From contig NDFF03000380.1 of assembly GCA_002150815.3 (NCBI GenBank), positions 186,001 to 250,000 on the forward strand: DNA of 64,000 nucleotides, written 5' to 3'. This document shows, piece after piece, positions 45,635-58,800 of this stretch. Each line of letters starts with the position of its first letter. Within the stretch, counting starts at the first letter, position 1. Origin of the DNA: Grammothele lineata. Taxonomy: Eukaryota > Basidiomycota > Agaricomycetes > Polyporales > Polyporaceae. The notes under the pieces were generated by a model. That model was not told the DNA's origin. It made no database searches and saw only the letters and a list, made by a program, of their open reading frames with translations. Both the position numbers and the translations under genes were made by a program.

Positions 45635-47442
45635 ATGTCCAAGTTCAGCTCCCTCCTTGTTGCCACTCTCCTTGCAGTTGCGGCCAACGCCGCTAATGAC
45701 TGGTCCAAGCCTTGCTTCGGACAATGCGAATGGAACATTCCCACTGAGAAGGGTGGCTCCGGAGTCATCCGAGTCGTAAGTTCTGTTCGCTGTCTTCCCA
45801 AAGGTCTAATCGCTCAATATCCAATTACAGACCGGTGGGCAGGCGGCTGTGTCGGACCTCACTACCGCCGCTGGGTGGGAAATCCTTGATTGCGACCCCA
45901 ACATTGCCGACCAGCAGATTCGCGCCGTCTGCGCCGACCCCAGCAAAGGTTGCGACCACGTCAACACGAACGGCGCCAAGGGCACGCTCGTCCGCCTCCC
46001 AACCTCATGCGGCTCAATGCCGTTCGCGGTCGTCAACCGCAACTGGGTGCACGCCAACCAAACCATCCCCGCCGATAAAGCTACCAAGATCAAGCGCCGC
46101 GACGGTTCGCAGCCGACCGTCATGGGCGTCGAGCTCTCGACGAGCTGGCATTCGGTTGACACGAACGTCAATGGCCCCGTGCAATTCATCTTCCGGGGCT
46201 CCTCCGTTCCCGGTGCCGCCGATAGCCTCCCGGATAACCTCTCGCTCACCAAGCGCGATTTCCTCGGCGACATCGGTAGCGGTTTGAACGGTGCGGAAAA
46301 CTCGAGGTTGAGTTCTGAGGCAAGATCTGATCGCTCCTTTTAGACATCCTTCATCTAAAGAACCCTACGAACTTCAACAAGACCGTTGACCACACTAGTC
46401 CGTTCGACTTCGACAAGGATTCTGCCAACCTGTTCAACAGTAATGTCGACTGCCCACAGAAGGGTAACGTTCCCGGGTTCTCGGGTTCGGCTAACTTGGA
46501 CTTGAAGAACTTGAAGGTTCACGGCACTGTCGACTTCGGTCTCGTTGTAGCGGGTTCAATCGTTCCTCCCGTGATCTCGGATCTCGCTTTCACCTCCAAG
46601 CTTGACGCTGCCGTCAGTGGCACCCTCGTCCTCAACGCCACCCTCTCTGTAAGTTTCTTACCCTTTGAGAATGGCATGTCGCTTATAATATGTGTGAAAA
46701 GGGTACATTCGAAACCGAGAGGATTCCGTTCGTCAGTGAGGGCATCCCCGGTCTCGACGTTCCCGGCATTCTTCAGCTCGGCCCAACGTTCAGCGTCAAC
46801 GGTCAGGCAGATGCGACCCTCGACGCGAACATCAACACCGCCGTCGACATCAACTACAACGTCCAGGGCGCCCAGCTCTTCTTCCCTCCCGGATCGAACA
46901 ACAACGGCGGCGGTAACTTCGTTCCCGGTGACTCCAAGATCGACCTCAACGTCTCGCCTGACATCACCGCGAACGGCAAGGTCAGCGCGCACGTCATCCC
47001 GTCCCTCGCGTTCGGCCTCGACGCCTTCAAGGGCACGATCAAGTCCACGATCAGCCTCGACGTTGACGGGCACGTCGATGTCGACCTCGCGCTCGCCGCG
47101 TCCGGCAACGTAGACGTCAACTCCCAGAACGGCACCTCCGCGGAGGGCACCTTTGGCGGCAGCGTCGACGTCACCACGGGTCTTGACGTCAAGGCCAACG
47201 CCGACGCGGGCTTCATCTCCTTCAAGGCGGGCACGAGCGCGACGCTGTTCAGCAAGACCTTCGAGCTGTTCAAGAAGAGCTTCGGTAACACGCCCTCGCG
47301 CCGCTCGTACTCGAACCGCGCCGCGCTCGACGCGCTCCGCAAGCGTGCGGACCTCGGCTGCCCCGACTCCTTCTTCGCCATCGCGAAGGCGATCATCTCC
47401 GAGACCGTCCCCGGTGCCAGCATTCTTGCTGCAGCGTTGTAA
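45635..47442 (+). CDS. Secreted protein with DUF7223-like region
   Basis: A signal peptide of 19 residues ends at NAAN and is followed by DWSKPCFGQCEWNIPTEKGG, the start shared by a multigene family of mushroom secreted proteins. An N-terminal domain of about 170 residues has several Cys (GWEILDCDP, GCDHVN, PTSCGSMPF). It precedes a long beta-strand-rich, low-Cys region with alternating hydrophobic residues (SANLDLKNLKVHGTVDFGLV; SGTLVLNATLSGTFETERIP), which I assign to DUF7223 from memory. The C-terminus has a dibasic Arg-rich stretch and ends in GASILAAAL. Introns are near 45777-45831, at the segment before DILHLKNP (about 46290-46344), and at 46649-46700. The role is unknown; extracellular or wall-associated is likely. 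There is no GPI signal with a clear omega site. Confidence 0.82.
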
Positions 47443-50400
47443 TGAGTTTCATTGGACTCTCGCTTATAGTCGTTCTTTACTCTTCTGGTTCGAGGATTGG
47501 GATTTTAACTTCGTTTTAGATCGCAGTACTGTACTATGAAGGCTGAAGGCCCTTAGGCGACTTTTTTGTCTTACCAGTAGTTTACGATCATTGTGCTCTG
47601 TAATGATCATGACCCGTGTCGTAACCACCGTCCCTCGTTTGCCGAAGTCCTCAACTTGTAGCAAGCTCCCGTGAAGCTGATGTTACGGGTAACCCAGTCA
47701 TGCTGAAAGGGTGTCGTGATTGTGCGGAGTACTGAACGCGCCTTCCTGTCACATTCCCATCGTAAATGATGCGGTGAACGTGCGCCTTGGCAATCTCAGA
47801 TAAGTCATATAACAGCAATACAACACAACGTACGTAGATATTGGACCGTGACACCCTCACGAAATAACTAGCCATCGTTATCCTCATCTCAGGGATCGAC
47901 CCTTAGGACCCCAGTCAGCACATCCACAGTAGGGTGTAAAGCGTCCCAGACTCGCCTGTGGTCCGCGTACATCACTCCCTGATGGGCGGAGCTTAGTGGC
48001 CGAACACGCATATTGAATCAAACGCACATGCAGCTGTCGGATAGGAAGCGGCGTGCTGCATCCCTGGAAACAACATCCGACCAGCCAGATAGGAGCCGTA
48101 GTATCCCTGAGCTGCGACCGCGCCGTCCCTTGCGCCGCACAGGCGACGCTTGGGTACACCGGGCTCGCACAGGGACCGTAGGCGATTCATGCACGAAAAC
48201 GGCGGACAATGACTCCTGCGGGCGCACGGAACGCGAACGTGATTAACCCCGCGGGCATACGGTAAAGTCGTGAGATAGACCCACTTACTTGAAGCTTCTT
48301 TACCGCCACGATCTTATGACATTGTGAAAGGCCGTGCGTAATTGACGATAGGAACAGCTCGAGCCCGACCGCGGCGGGCGCCTGCCGAGATGCCCATCTC
48401 GGGCGGCGCGAGACCGCGCGATGAGGCGAAGACATGTGTTGCATGTGTGTCTGGAGTCACGGAACATATTGCCTGTATCGCGAGACGTGAGCTAGAACAT
48501 CTTCGAGAACCTATGAGTCTCGCGGCTGTGGGGCGAGTCAAATTACTCTCCTCGGACCACGGCGGCCTGACGAACTTTGTCGGAAGCCTGGATAAATTCG
48601 TAGCTTGCAACAAACACTATCACAGCGCAGCTAGCAATTTGATTGCAGAGTTTGACCCTGAAGGAGAGTTCTATGTCAATAAGATGCCTTGATCAACAGG
48701 AAGGAAGCGGCGCATTAAATCCCTTACCCACCCGTAGTCAAACCGTCGCCGCTGACTATAGTACAACCAAAGGGGAATGGAGGGACAATGCTCGTCTTCG
48801 GACGCCCCTGCATATACGTGAAGCGGTGCCGCGCCACGCCCAAGTCATTCGAACCGAGCAGGGGTAGAAGCACCGTCGAGCGCACCTCAGAACCCGCGGG
48901 GCTTCCGTAAGACGCCAGTACGGCAGGTCCACGATCGCGCCGCGCTCCTCATTTAACCTCCGGAACGCGGCGCACGCGTCTACGCAGGTACGAACTCGCG
49001 CGTCCGTCGGACGCTTCCCTGAATTGCCCGTGCGGGGGCGATGACTTGGACGATGGCGAGTAGGACTTCCCGATGCGGTAACGCGGATCCCTTTTCGAGT
49101 AACTGGTGTCGAGTCAACGCGTCTCGATTCGGACGACGTGGAAAAGCGGCGGGGCGCGACATTGACCCTGCCCGAAAGGCACTGCCAGAGATTCGTAGGG
49201 CACGAGGCGGGTATCTGGGGTTCGGCCGTACGACGCGGAGTGCGCTTGCCGAACTGGATGCGTCTAGGTTCGACTCGGCGTGAGCACGAGAAACGGATTG
49301 CACGCCGACGAAAGAGACACATACTCCACGTACCCAGAACGTCCTGCGGCGATCTCAGGAGTCAGTGTCCTCTTCTAGAGGGGAGAAATTAAATTCTCTG
49401 GAGACCTAATGGGACGCCGTACGCTGAGTCAACCGAACCGATAGACCGCCGCCGACTCATATCGACTCCTATCTGTCGACGCGCACCCGCCGACTTTAGG
49501 AGTTGAGTTGGAGCTGACATACACGACGATCGAGCGATCGGTGCGTCCGAGACCTGTGTGCATGCGCTCATAGCGCCGCTCCCATAGCAACAGCGCACAA
49601 CGCTGAAACACCCCCCTCGAGGCCCGCCGGAGCCCCTCGACATACCTCAGAAGAGTCCCCTGGGGCAGTCGCGCGCCATTCATTCGCTGATGGCGCGCAC
49701 AGAGCAGTGCAAACCCCGGCCCAGCGGGCGCGCCGTCCCGAGGGCTCCGTCCAAATCGAGCGAAGACAATAAGGCTTCGCGCCCGAGCCCAGATGATCTG
49801 GGGCGGGCTGATAGAGTAGAGCGTGTGGAGAGCTAGGGGGAGCGCGAGCGTCTCGGACCCGCGAAGCAGCCCGTATCGCCGGGAGCCAGAGCTTGGGCCC
49901 TTCGAGGGCAATTGAAAGCCTCCGGACGTAGACGGGGTGGGACCCCTCGCCCGCCTCGTGCCGGTTGGGAAATCGAGATGGCGGGCCCAGACGTTGCGCA
50001 TGCGCATGAGAGCCTGAACGCCTATGAGAGGGCAAGGCACTACTTCGCTTGGTGCAGGTACGGTGGCGATACCGCTGTCCCGTCTGGCTCAGCCACGATC
50101 ATGACCTCACGGATGCGTTCGCACCCCTCCAGGACGTGAGCATTGCGGCTGCAGAGCTCAGGCTCGGCCCCGGCGGGCCCTTGGGAGTGAGACGTTGCGC
50201 ACGGTGCTGTCGCGGCGGCGGCCGTCGAGTCGAGATTAAGGCTTCATTAGACCTTCAAGCAGCAGCGCGTCCCCATCCGCGCGCGAGCTCGCTCGCGGCG
50301 GTCCGCGGGCCAGGGATCGCGCCCCCGTGCGCAGCAGCCTGCTGAGAGGCCGGATTCCACCCGCCCCCACCTTCTCGTCGCCCCCACACTCTCCCAAGCT

Positions 50401-53400
50401 CTCGACGCCGAGCGAGAATCCCTGCGAACCCTATGACCCCACGAATCACGCGGGCAGCGAGCACGAACTTCGAAGCGCGGCGCGCGGGTGCGAACGGCCG
50501 TGCCGACTCGAACACGAGCAAGCTGAGGGCTGAGGTAAGTAAGGCGAGAAGGAGGAGCCCCGCTTGCCGATGCGTGCGTGGGTGCGTGCTCGCGTAAGTT
50601 TGAACCTTCGCGCAGCCCGTGCGTCCGGGCTGGTTCGAATTTGAGCACGGAGCGGGCCTCAGCTTCGCGGCCGTCGCGGAGCTCGCTGGGGGCCCCCTGC
50701 GACCGCGCTCTTCTCCGCATCCGCTCCCGCTCGAGGTTCGGAGGCTTGTGCTTCTTGAGGACGCGTTGAGGACATCCAGATGGCCGTCGGGATTCTGAGG
50801 CGGAATGGGGAGTGATTGAGGAGCGTTCAGACGTCAAGATTAAGCGCACTAGAGTTGACAACATACCGGGTAGTCTGGCGGCTCTTCAAGTTCCACCGGC
50901 TCCGCCTATCGTCGAACTTCCCGCCGCCTTGTCCGCGCAGGCGCGCCATGTGCATGAGGAATACGAGGGTGCCGCCTCTCCCGCGCGCCCGAAGTGCAGG
51001 CGATCTTCCAAATCGTCATCGGTGGCGGCCCAGGAAGGAGGGGCACGGGGGAGTGCGAATGCCCGCATCAGCCTGGGGGTGGAAAATCAAGATCGGGAGC
51101 GTTTAGGCGAGATGCTGGCGCTGAGCGGCGAGCAGAAGACGTTTGCATGTGCTGACGCGTGGGAACTGTGCACCGGGAGGAGACGCGCTGTGCGGGATCA
51201 TGATCAGCTGGCGTTGAGTATCCTTGCGCCGAGGCCTCTGGGGCTCTGGCGCCCCGTCCAAGCCGGCCACCCTCATCCGCCGCGTTGGCGGGGTACATCG
51301 CGGCGAGTACCCGCACATGACAGAGGAGAGCTGCTCCTGGACCTGCGGGGGTAGACCGACAGTGCGATTCCGCTCCCGTTCACGCGAAGCCGCGGGCGCG
51401 ACGCCGCCCTCCCCCGCTCGCAATGCCCTAGAAGCGCGGGGCGTTAGACTCAAGCTCTGTGCGCCGCGCGCAGGCGCACGGATTAGAAACCAGGGGCGCG
51501 ACTCCTAACAAGATTAAAAGGCTCCGAGGCGCGCCGCGGCGGGGGAGTGCGTGCGTGCGAGCCGGTCGGGCCCAGTCCTCCCGGCGTGCGCGAGGGGGGA
51601 AGGACGCGCCCCGCGCACGGGCCCGCCCCGGGCGGTTGGTAGCTCGCGGCTGACGGGGCGGAAGGTGGGGGAGCCCGGGAGCCCGGGGCGCACCTGCGCG
51701 ATACGGGCCGCGTGGGAGCGCGCGGGAGCAGACCGCGGGAGACGCCACGCGCTCTGGGCCCCCGCGCACCCCGTGTAGAGGAGCGCGATGGAAGGTCGAA
51801 GCGTCGAATCGTCGAAGGCCGCGCGAGGGAGGGGCGAGAACGCGACGCGCGAGCCATATGCGGCGAAGATGAGGGGAGGGCGCGGGCCCAGAAGACAGGA
51901 CGCAGCGGCGCCATCAAGGGAGTGCATCAGAGGCGCAGGGGGAGGGCGCATATGTTCGAGCACCAACGGCGAGTGTGAGCCTGCACCTTCGAGGCCCGGG
52001 GGCGAACGGAGGACGGGAGACCTGGGCTTTGCGGATCTAGGGGGTACCACGCGCGCACCGACTTTGATGAGCGGGACGCAGCGGAGGCCATTCCGAGGAG
52101 GCGGAGGGCGGGAGGACGTTCTGTTCTGATTGCGGCGCGCAGGCCTGGCGCACGGCCAGACGCGGGAAATCCGACGGCTCCGCTGCAGACAAGGCGCGTC
52201 ATCGAGGATCTGGAGAACGAGCACGGCGTTGTCGGAGGAAAGGGGCGCAGGCGCACACACGCCCGTCAGACAATCTCGTGCGCATGAGCACTCAGGAGAG
52301 CCCGGCGGAGAAAGAAGACACTCACCGTGGCGGGAGGACACGTCGCGCGCCGTGCGCGCAATATCGAGCAGACATCCTCCTCCGCAGAGGCCCTTCTGTC
52401 CGCGTTGACGTTCTCCCCAACACACGCGTTCTCCGCGAGGCACGGTTCCCGAGCACGGGTCCGCCGTCGACGTGCGCGCGAGCGACTGGGCAGAGGCTGA
52501 GAGCGAGAAAGCGGAAATACCGCTCGCAGCGGGAAAGCCGAGGCGCGGGTCCAGCGTCTCTTCGGCGTCTGTCCAATCATCTGATGAGCCACGTGAGAGG
52601 AGAGGAGCTTTTATGGGCGCCTACGATGCGATAAGATAGCGCGAGCACGGTGGTGAGGCTGATGGTGGAGGCGGCCCGGCGAGTGCGCCGACGAGCCCTT
52701 TAGAACGCCGGAAGACAGCCCTGGGAGCGACAAACTGCAGCCATGGCGGCTCGAGTCGAGCTCGCCCGACGCAGTCTGAGATGGTGGCGGGGCGGCCGGC
52801 CTAGAAGCGCGAGCTTGACGTCACGCGCAGCGAATGCGAGATTCGATCGTCGCACTGGGCCGTCTCCGGTACGTAACAAATACATATTCTCTGGCATCTG
52901 GCTGAGAGAGCAGGGGTCGGGATGAGCGGAGAATGAGGTACAAGACGGAGATGAACGCGCGGGGCTGGCGGCTCCGCGCAGCGCGGCCACGCGAGGGACA
53001 GGGGCAGGGCGTACATACATCATACGTAACTGACGAGGCTGGACACAGATAGAGGAGGGTGGCATAGGTACAAACATAGCGGGCATATATAAAACATACG
53101 ATGCGAGAACAGACCATGGCTGCAAAGCGGCAGTACGGCACTTTCGTGAATTTTCCGTTCAGGGCTGCCGCAACATCGCCGAACATATCGTACAACAACG
53201 GACATCGTACAGGGGGCGTGTATCGGAAGAGAGCTAGCTAGACAGATGGAAGAGGCGCCAGGGAAAAACAGACGCAGTGGGTTGAATCACCGGTCAGAAG
53301 CCTACAGGCGCCGCCGCGGATGGCGCGGCAGAACGTCCGGGCATAACGGAGAGGAAATAGCGGGCGGTGGAGGGGGGATGATCTCGAGACCAAGAAAGAA

Positions 53401-53752
53401 ATCCGGACGAGCGGAGGACACTGGTGCACTTGGGAGCGGAAGGCGAATAGGACAAGACTTTGGGGATGGGGAGAGAAAAACGCCACGCGGGCGCAGGCGG
53501 ATGCGCGGGACGCGCGCCAGTGTTCTTCTAAGGAAACAGGGCGGCCGAACCTACCGGACCTTGGGGCGGAACCGAGCGTGGGGGAACGAGCGAGACTTGG
53601 CGGGGGACGAGGGGCAGAATTCTTCCAAGAGAGGCCGTGCACGGACCAGCGCGTCTGCGTCTGCGCACGCGCGGGCGTGTATGTGCGTGCGAGAGCGAGC
53701 ACGAGACGGGAAAGTCCAAGGGGGAGGCAGGGGCAGCAGCCCGCAGACACAA
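47443..53752. other. 6.3-kb GC-rich stretch without a supported gene
   Basis: Open frames exist on both strands, several over 150 codons (49429-50040 minus, 51514-52443 minus, 48756-49322 minus), but they overlap each other on opposite strands. They are Arg/Pro/Ala/Ser-rich and lack domains, signal peptides or consistent splice sites. I found no transposase, reverse transcriptase, terminal repeat, tRNA or rRNA. The stretch from about 49.4 to 52.6 kb is very CG-rich. The right 1 kb contains the 3' flank of the HMG-box gene. Confidence 0.45.
49672..49699. repeat. Perfect 9-bp inverted repeat with 10-nt loop
   Basis: GCGCGCCAT at 49672-49680 pairs exactly with ATGGCGCGC at 49691-49699. It could form a stable hairpin in DNA or RNA. 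No gene lies close enough for it to be an obvious terminator or attenuator. Confidence 0.6.
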
Positions 53753-55847
53753 TTAGAAGTCGTCCTGGCGACCGCCCCCTTGCACGAGCGCGGGGAACTC
53801 GTACTCGAGTCGGCCGTGCGGCTCGCCCCAGCTTACGAGGAGCGGGTCCGCGACGGCGGCGGGGCTGCCGCAGAGGTAGGAGGTACCCGACCACGCGTCG
53901 CTGTACGCGTCGAAGGGTTTTTCCAGGAAGAATGGGAAGGACCCGTGTGCTTTGGCGAGGGGAGAGTTGAGCGGGGACGAGATGGCCGCGGGGTGTACGA
54001 GGGATCCTCCAGCCCAACCTTCGAGGGAGGAGTAGGACGAGGGCGACTGTGCGGCGGCGTATGGGGAGGACGCAGCGTCGTCCAACAGGTCAACGGGGCT
54101 TGCAGGTCTCCCGAGCTCGAACTCGCGCTCGCGCAGCCAGCCGTACGCAAGCGGGGTCGCGACGGGCGACTGCGCGGGGGTACTGAGCCCATCGACATCG
54201 AGCTCGAATGCAGGCAACGGCGGTGTCATCGCAAACGCGCCCGTGCCCGGAAATACGAAGCTGTACGTGTCCGCGGTAGCGCCAATCCCGACGGGTGATG
54301 TGTGGCCATGGACGAGCGCGAGCTGGCGGTGGTGCGAGGACGCGTTCCGGAAGGGGCAACGCCACACGAAATAAGCGAGCGGAAAAACGTGTGATCGCGC
54401 GGGCGGACTCACGTCATGCGTCTGCACTGGCAGGACGGAAATGCTTCCGCTCGCGCTGAACGTCTCCGTGGAAGGCACGCTCCCGGCAGCGGCGGCAGCA
54501 GCAGCGGCAAAGGCAGCGGCGTGCCCCGTGCCCTCGCGTGCCAGTGCCCTGCCGAAGCCGGAGTTGGGAGAGCCTACGGCCACGCGCGAGGAGGAGCGGG
54601 CATACGGCGGAGCAGCGCTGAACGAGTCGCGGCGAGGGAACACGCCGAGCGGGAGGTCGTGTTCGGGCACGCGCGCGCGAGGGGCAGGCGCAGACGAGGA
54701 CCGCTTGAACATGGCCGTGAGCGGGACCTCGAAGCGCGCGTCTTCGCCCCCGCCGGCGGCACGATGCTTTCCGTCCTCACGTTCCTGCTTGAACAGAAGC
54801 TGGGGCTGGGGCTGTCCAGCCACGGCGGCCTCCGCCACGGCGGCCTGCACCTGCGCGGCCCTGACGGCGTGCCCCTTCATGTCCTCACCTTCCGTTCCCT
54901 CGCCAATGCCCGCTCCCGCGTTCGCACATTCCTTCGGCCTGCGCCCGCGCTCGACCTCGCAATCGTACTGCTGCACCGCGGCGGCGAGGTCCGGGCCCGT
55001 CTTCCCCGCAACGATGAAGTCCGCGATCTTAGCGCACCTCTTCTCGCGGCTGCGTTCCTCCTTCTCGGACTGGCCGCGGCCCTTGCGCGCGCTGCGCTTG
55101 CGCGGGCCGTCCTTGACCTTCGCGAGCGCGTTCGCGGCGGGCTTGAACCGCCAGTCGGGATACTTCTTGCGGTGCTCCGCGAGCGCGGCGACGGCCTTGG
55201 CCTCCCAGACCTTGCGCTCGTCGCGCGGGAGGGCCTTCCAGCACTTGCCTGCGCGCACGGGCGGACCGCGGGAAGGAAGGTTGGGCGAACCGTGCGGGGG
55301 AAAAACGCGTCAGACACGCGGTTCGCGCGCGGCAAAGGCCAAGGCTCAGCGCGGGAAAATGGGGGGAGGGCAGGAGAGGGGGAAGGAAAGGAGCGGGATC
55401 GCGCGAGCGGACAGGGGGGACGCACCGATGATCTTGGAGAGCGCGCTGTGGCTGCCCTCGATCTGGCCGGGGATGTGCTGGGCGCGGATGAAGTGGGAGC
55501 GGAAGAGGATGAAGGCGTTGGGCGGGCGCGGGATGTAGGACGCGTCGCGCTTCTTCGCGTGCGAGCCGCGGCCGGCGGGCGTCTCTGGCGTCTCCGGGAC
55601 GACAGCGGGCTCGTCGACGAGGTCGGGCATCGCAGGCTCGGGCGGGGCGCAGAGGAGCGGGGGCAGGTCGTCGGCAAACATGAACGTAAGCGGCGGGAGG
55701 GGGATTGGATTGTCGACGAGCGGCGGCATGCCGTCTGGGGGCAGGGCGGCGGGCGCGAGGTGAGTAGGCGGCGCGAATGTGCCCGAAATGGAAGGAAGGC
55801 GCACCGTCGTCGTCGAATGTCATCTCGTGGTCGAGCGGGGGCGGCAT
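53753..55847 (-). CDS. HMG-box (MATA_HMG) transcription factor
   Basis: Exons 55847-55805, 55734-55426, 55248-54413 and 54322-53753 encode 585 residues. The HMG box spans about residues 82-153. It starts RPPNAFILFRSHFIRAQ, continues HSALSKIIG, then (after an intron between the two halves) KCWKALPRDERKVWEAKA and KKYPDWRFKP. A basic region (RKRSARKGR) and a conserved helix (KCAKIADFIVAGKTGPDLAAAV-like) follow. The rest is Ala/Ser/Pro-rich with an 8-residue Ala run. This architecture is that of the mushroom HMG factors related to pcc1 and Prf1/Ste11, which act in mating, pheromone response or development. Which one this is cannot be told here. The last intron (90 nt) is in frame and free of stops, so retention would add 30 residues. 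A 669-codon frame on the opposite strand is a shadow. Confidence 0.88.
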
Positions 55848-58800
55848 CAGCGCGAGGGGCTGGAGGAATGGAGAGGCTGATGGGTGGGAGGGCTGCGAGA
55901 GGGAGGAGGGCGAGAAAGAGAGTCAGACGTCAGGCGCAGGAAGCCGACAAGGGACGAAGCGGTGCTAGAGCGTCGAGAAGGCGTGCACGGTGCGGCAGGC
56001 GGCGGCCAGATAGTCCTCTGCCTTTATTCTCAGCTAGGCAACTCCACGCGACAGCCGCCAAGCTCCGCCCCGTGCTGCTTCCAGCGCAAGCCTTCCCAGT
56101 CTCACCGCCTTCGTCACGGCGCCTGCGCTCCGGCACCTGCAGGGCGTCATTCGGCGCGCCTCGCAGCGGGCCCTGCGCACGGACGGCGAACGCGACGAGG
56201 GAAGGCGGCGACCCGTATGGCGATCGCCCAGCACCGGCCGGGCGGGTCGCAACGACGGCGCCGCGGAAGCAGACCGTGTACGAGAAGCCTCGACGCCGGG
56301 CACAACTTAGAGCCACGTTCTATGAACCACTGCGCTCCATGCGTCCTGCATCGATCGCACGCGAGCTCGTCTCCGCCCTCGACTGTCTTCTTCCGTCAAA
56401 TTTATGCCCCTCTCGCCTCATATAGCCCACCGCATCGCAGCCCATCACTGCACGCCCCGCAGCCGTGTCTGAAAGACACTCACCTTGGGGCCGAATATCG
56501 ATTGCATCCCGTCCTCGGCAGGAGGGGCGAGCATGTGTGCGGCGCGCACATGCCGCCTCAGCCCACCGTTTTCTCGTCACATTGTCCCTTGCCGCGTCCG
56601 GCTGATTTTGCTGTCGGCGTAGTGCACGTCATCGGAAAGCCTCGAGGTCAAGCAGGGTCAAGCACCGGTGGACGAGAACGGAAGAAATGAGCAGCAGCAT
56701 CATGCTGGCAGCGGTCGTTAGCCGGTGGCTCGCTTGCTGCAGCCACCGAGCGGTGCCAGGGGGCCGGCCCGACATCCGCCCGCTCCGGCGCGTGTTCCGA
56801 CCCCTCGTCATTGCTTTCCTTTCGCCGCTCCTTCTCCCTTCGCTGCGCTGTACAGCCAAAAGCAAAGCGAATATGTTGGCACGTCCGCTCCTCTGGATGT
56901 CCCGGTGCTCCATGATCTTTCGGAAATGTCGCTAGAAATCATCGTCGCTCAAGTTCCGGCCCGATGTTGCGCGACTCTGCCCTTGGCTCTCCCCCAGCTC
57001 GTCTCCACGTCCGGTCCGATTTTTTCACTCAATCACAAAATTTCCATCACCTATCCTTCCTCGAATAGATCCTCTGGCTTGTGATTCTCCAAAGAGAATG
57101 GCAGGTTAAGTATATCCCTCTCCCAGCCATGCAAGGTTAACCAGACTTCTCCTCGCAACGGGCCTCGAGGCTCATACGGCCCCACAGACTCCGGCTGTTG
57201 CTGGTCACGCTCCCAAACGCCTTGCTCCGGTTACTAGCTGTCTGATTCGCGCCATGCGGTATCCAGCGCCGCCGAGGATCCCGTGGGCCTGCACTAACCC
57301 TGTCCCGGACGGCGCTTACTTCGACACTCGCTCGCTCGCCGTCAGGCGATCCCGGACCACAACCAACACCCGGCGTTATTTCGACCACAATCGGCCGACA
57401 AGAACCGCAACTATCTCGATGTACACCTGACGAACTGTGGCGCCACGGTTTTTGACATGACACTCGGCTGGTAAGTTCACTTTGTGCAAAACATCCGCTG
57501 TCTCGCTTTCCGAGTAGTCAGACGACTCGGTGCGTGCGGTACGAGTCTCCGGACCCCTATCCAAACAGCAAACATGGATGTGATGCAGGCATTCCTTGTT
57601 AGATCGCGAAGAGTCAACACGCGTCGTCGATTGGGAAGGGCGTTCGGTAGCAGGGCTGCTAATTCGATCGACGCTCGCTCCCGAGGGGAACTCGCCGACG
57701 ACGGCGGTCGCGGAGTTGGGGGGCGAGACACGAGCTCGAATCTAGTCCGCGTTTCGGGCGTGGAGGGCCCGAGCAAGGGGGACCGTTTACCCCCCATGAG
57801 CTCGTGCGATCCGTTACGCCCGTGCCGCCCAACCCCCCTACAGCGCTGAAGTCTGAGCTAGACTTGCCTCCAGGCGCAGCAGGTTACGTACCCTGCCCTC
57901 ATCGAGCGTCGAACTCCGAACGTTAGGCATCTCCGCGTCCGTTCGCAGTCGGCGGATGTTATGGCATCGGAGGGCACGACGTACGGAGGCGTGACCTCGA
58001 CATCCACGCACCTGCAGCACGTCATCTTTCGTCGACGAGTCCGACTCCGATTCCGAGGGCCGCAGGTGGGGAACGCTGGCCTTCTCCGCCGTCCGGGTGA
58101 CGGAGGTCCCGGGCGCTCCGCCCCAAGTGGGAGTCGGACCGGCCGCCGAACCGTCATGTGCACGGGCGGCTGCAGTAGACGCTTGCTCGGCCGCCCGCGC
58201 TCGACAGAAATGTGTCCGCGCGTCCAGGACTCTCGGACGCCACCACAGGCCAGGCGACCAACTGCACAAGATCCGTAAGTCAACTGTACCCTGAGCAGCC
58301 TCTCGACACAATGCGCTCGGAGTCCTCGGACAACATATCCGTACTTAGGGAAGGTTAGCACAGGTCCCACCGCAGCATTTCTGGCATCCCGCTCACTACA
58401 CCAAAGCCTCGACCGTGTCCATGAGCGAGAGTCAGTTGCGTACTGACGTTCGAGGTTTCCCGCAATCCCGCAAGGACCGCGCCTTCTCCCCCTGGAATGC
58501 TGGCGATCCGGCGGGAGCAGTCACCTCGACCTTCCCCGCAACCCACCGCATTCAGATTGAAATATTGAACTCTAAAGGCTCGCCTCGGTCTCACCAGCGC
58601 GCACCTCCGGCTTACTCGGCAACCGTCCACAGTGAGCCTTTATCTGTACTCAACGCCCGGCGTCTCGTGCTCCCCTTTGTTCCGCATCTGGAAAACAGAG
58701 TTCGGTCGACGCCGTCGCTTCTCGCGTTCACGCGCGGGGTATCTTCGGACGGGTATAGAAGTTCGCGATGCGCAGCTGGGAGAAGCTCGTGCGCCACGGG

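Noticed and set aside
50620..50660. GGTTCGAA box resembling a tRNA B box
   Set aside because: No A box, no cloverleaf and no matching acceptor stem within tRNA distance.
51514..52443. 309-codon minus-strand frame in the GC-rich gap
   Set aside because: Arg/Pro/Ser-rich with no domain, signal peptide or splice context, and opposite-strand frames overlap it; length is expected from GC content.
53238..54298. Long frames on both strands next to the HMG-box gene
   Set aside because: They overlap its 3' end and flank, are mutually antisense and have low-complexity Arg/Gly composition.
54416..56425. 669-codon plus-strand open frame
   Set aside because: It lies antisense to the HMG-box gene, is Arg/Gly/Ala-rich, and is a by-product of GC-rich third positions on the true strand.
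56725..57084. Possible F-box-like peptide
   Set aside because: The supposed helix is short and lacks the LPxE-type start; the rest of the frame is low complexity.
57375..57480. Open segment ending at GTAAGT that looked like an exon of a reverse transcriptase or F-box protein
   Set aside because: About 35 codons only; no upstream or downstream exon could be joined and no diagnostic motif is present.
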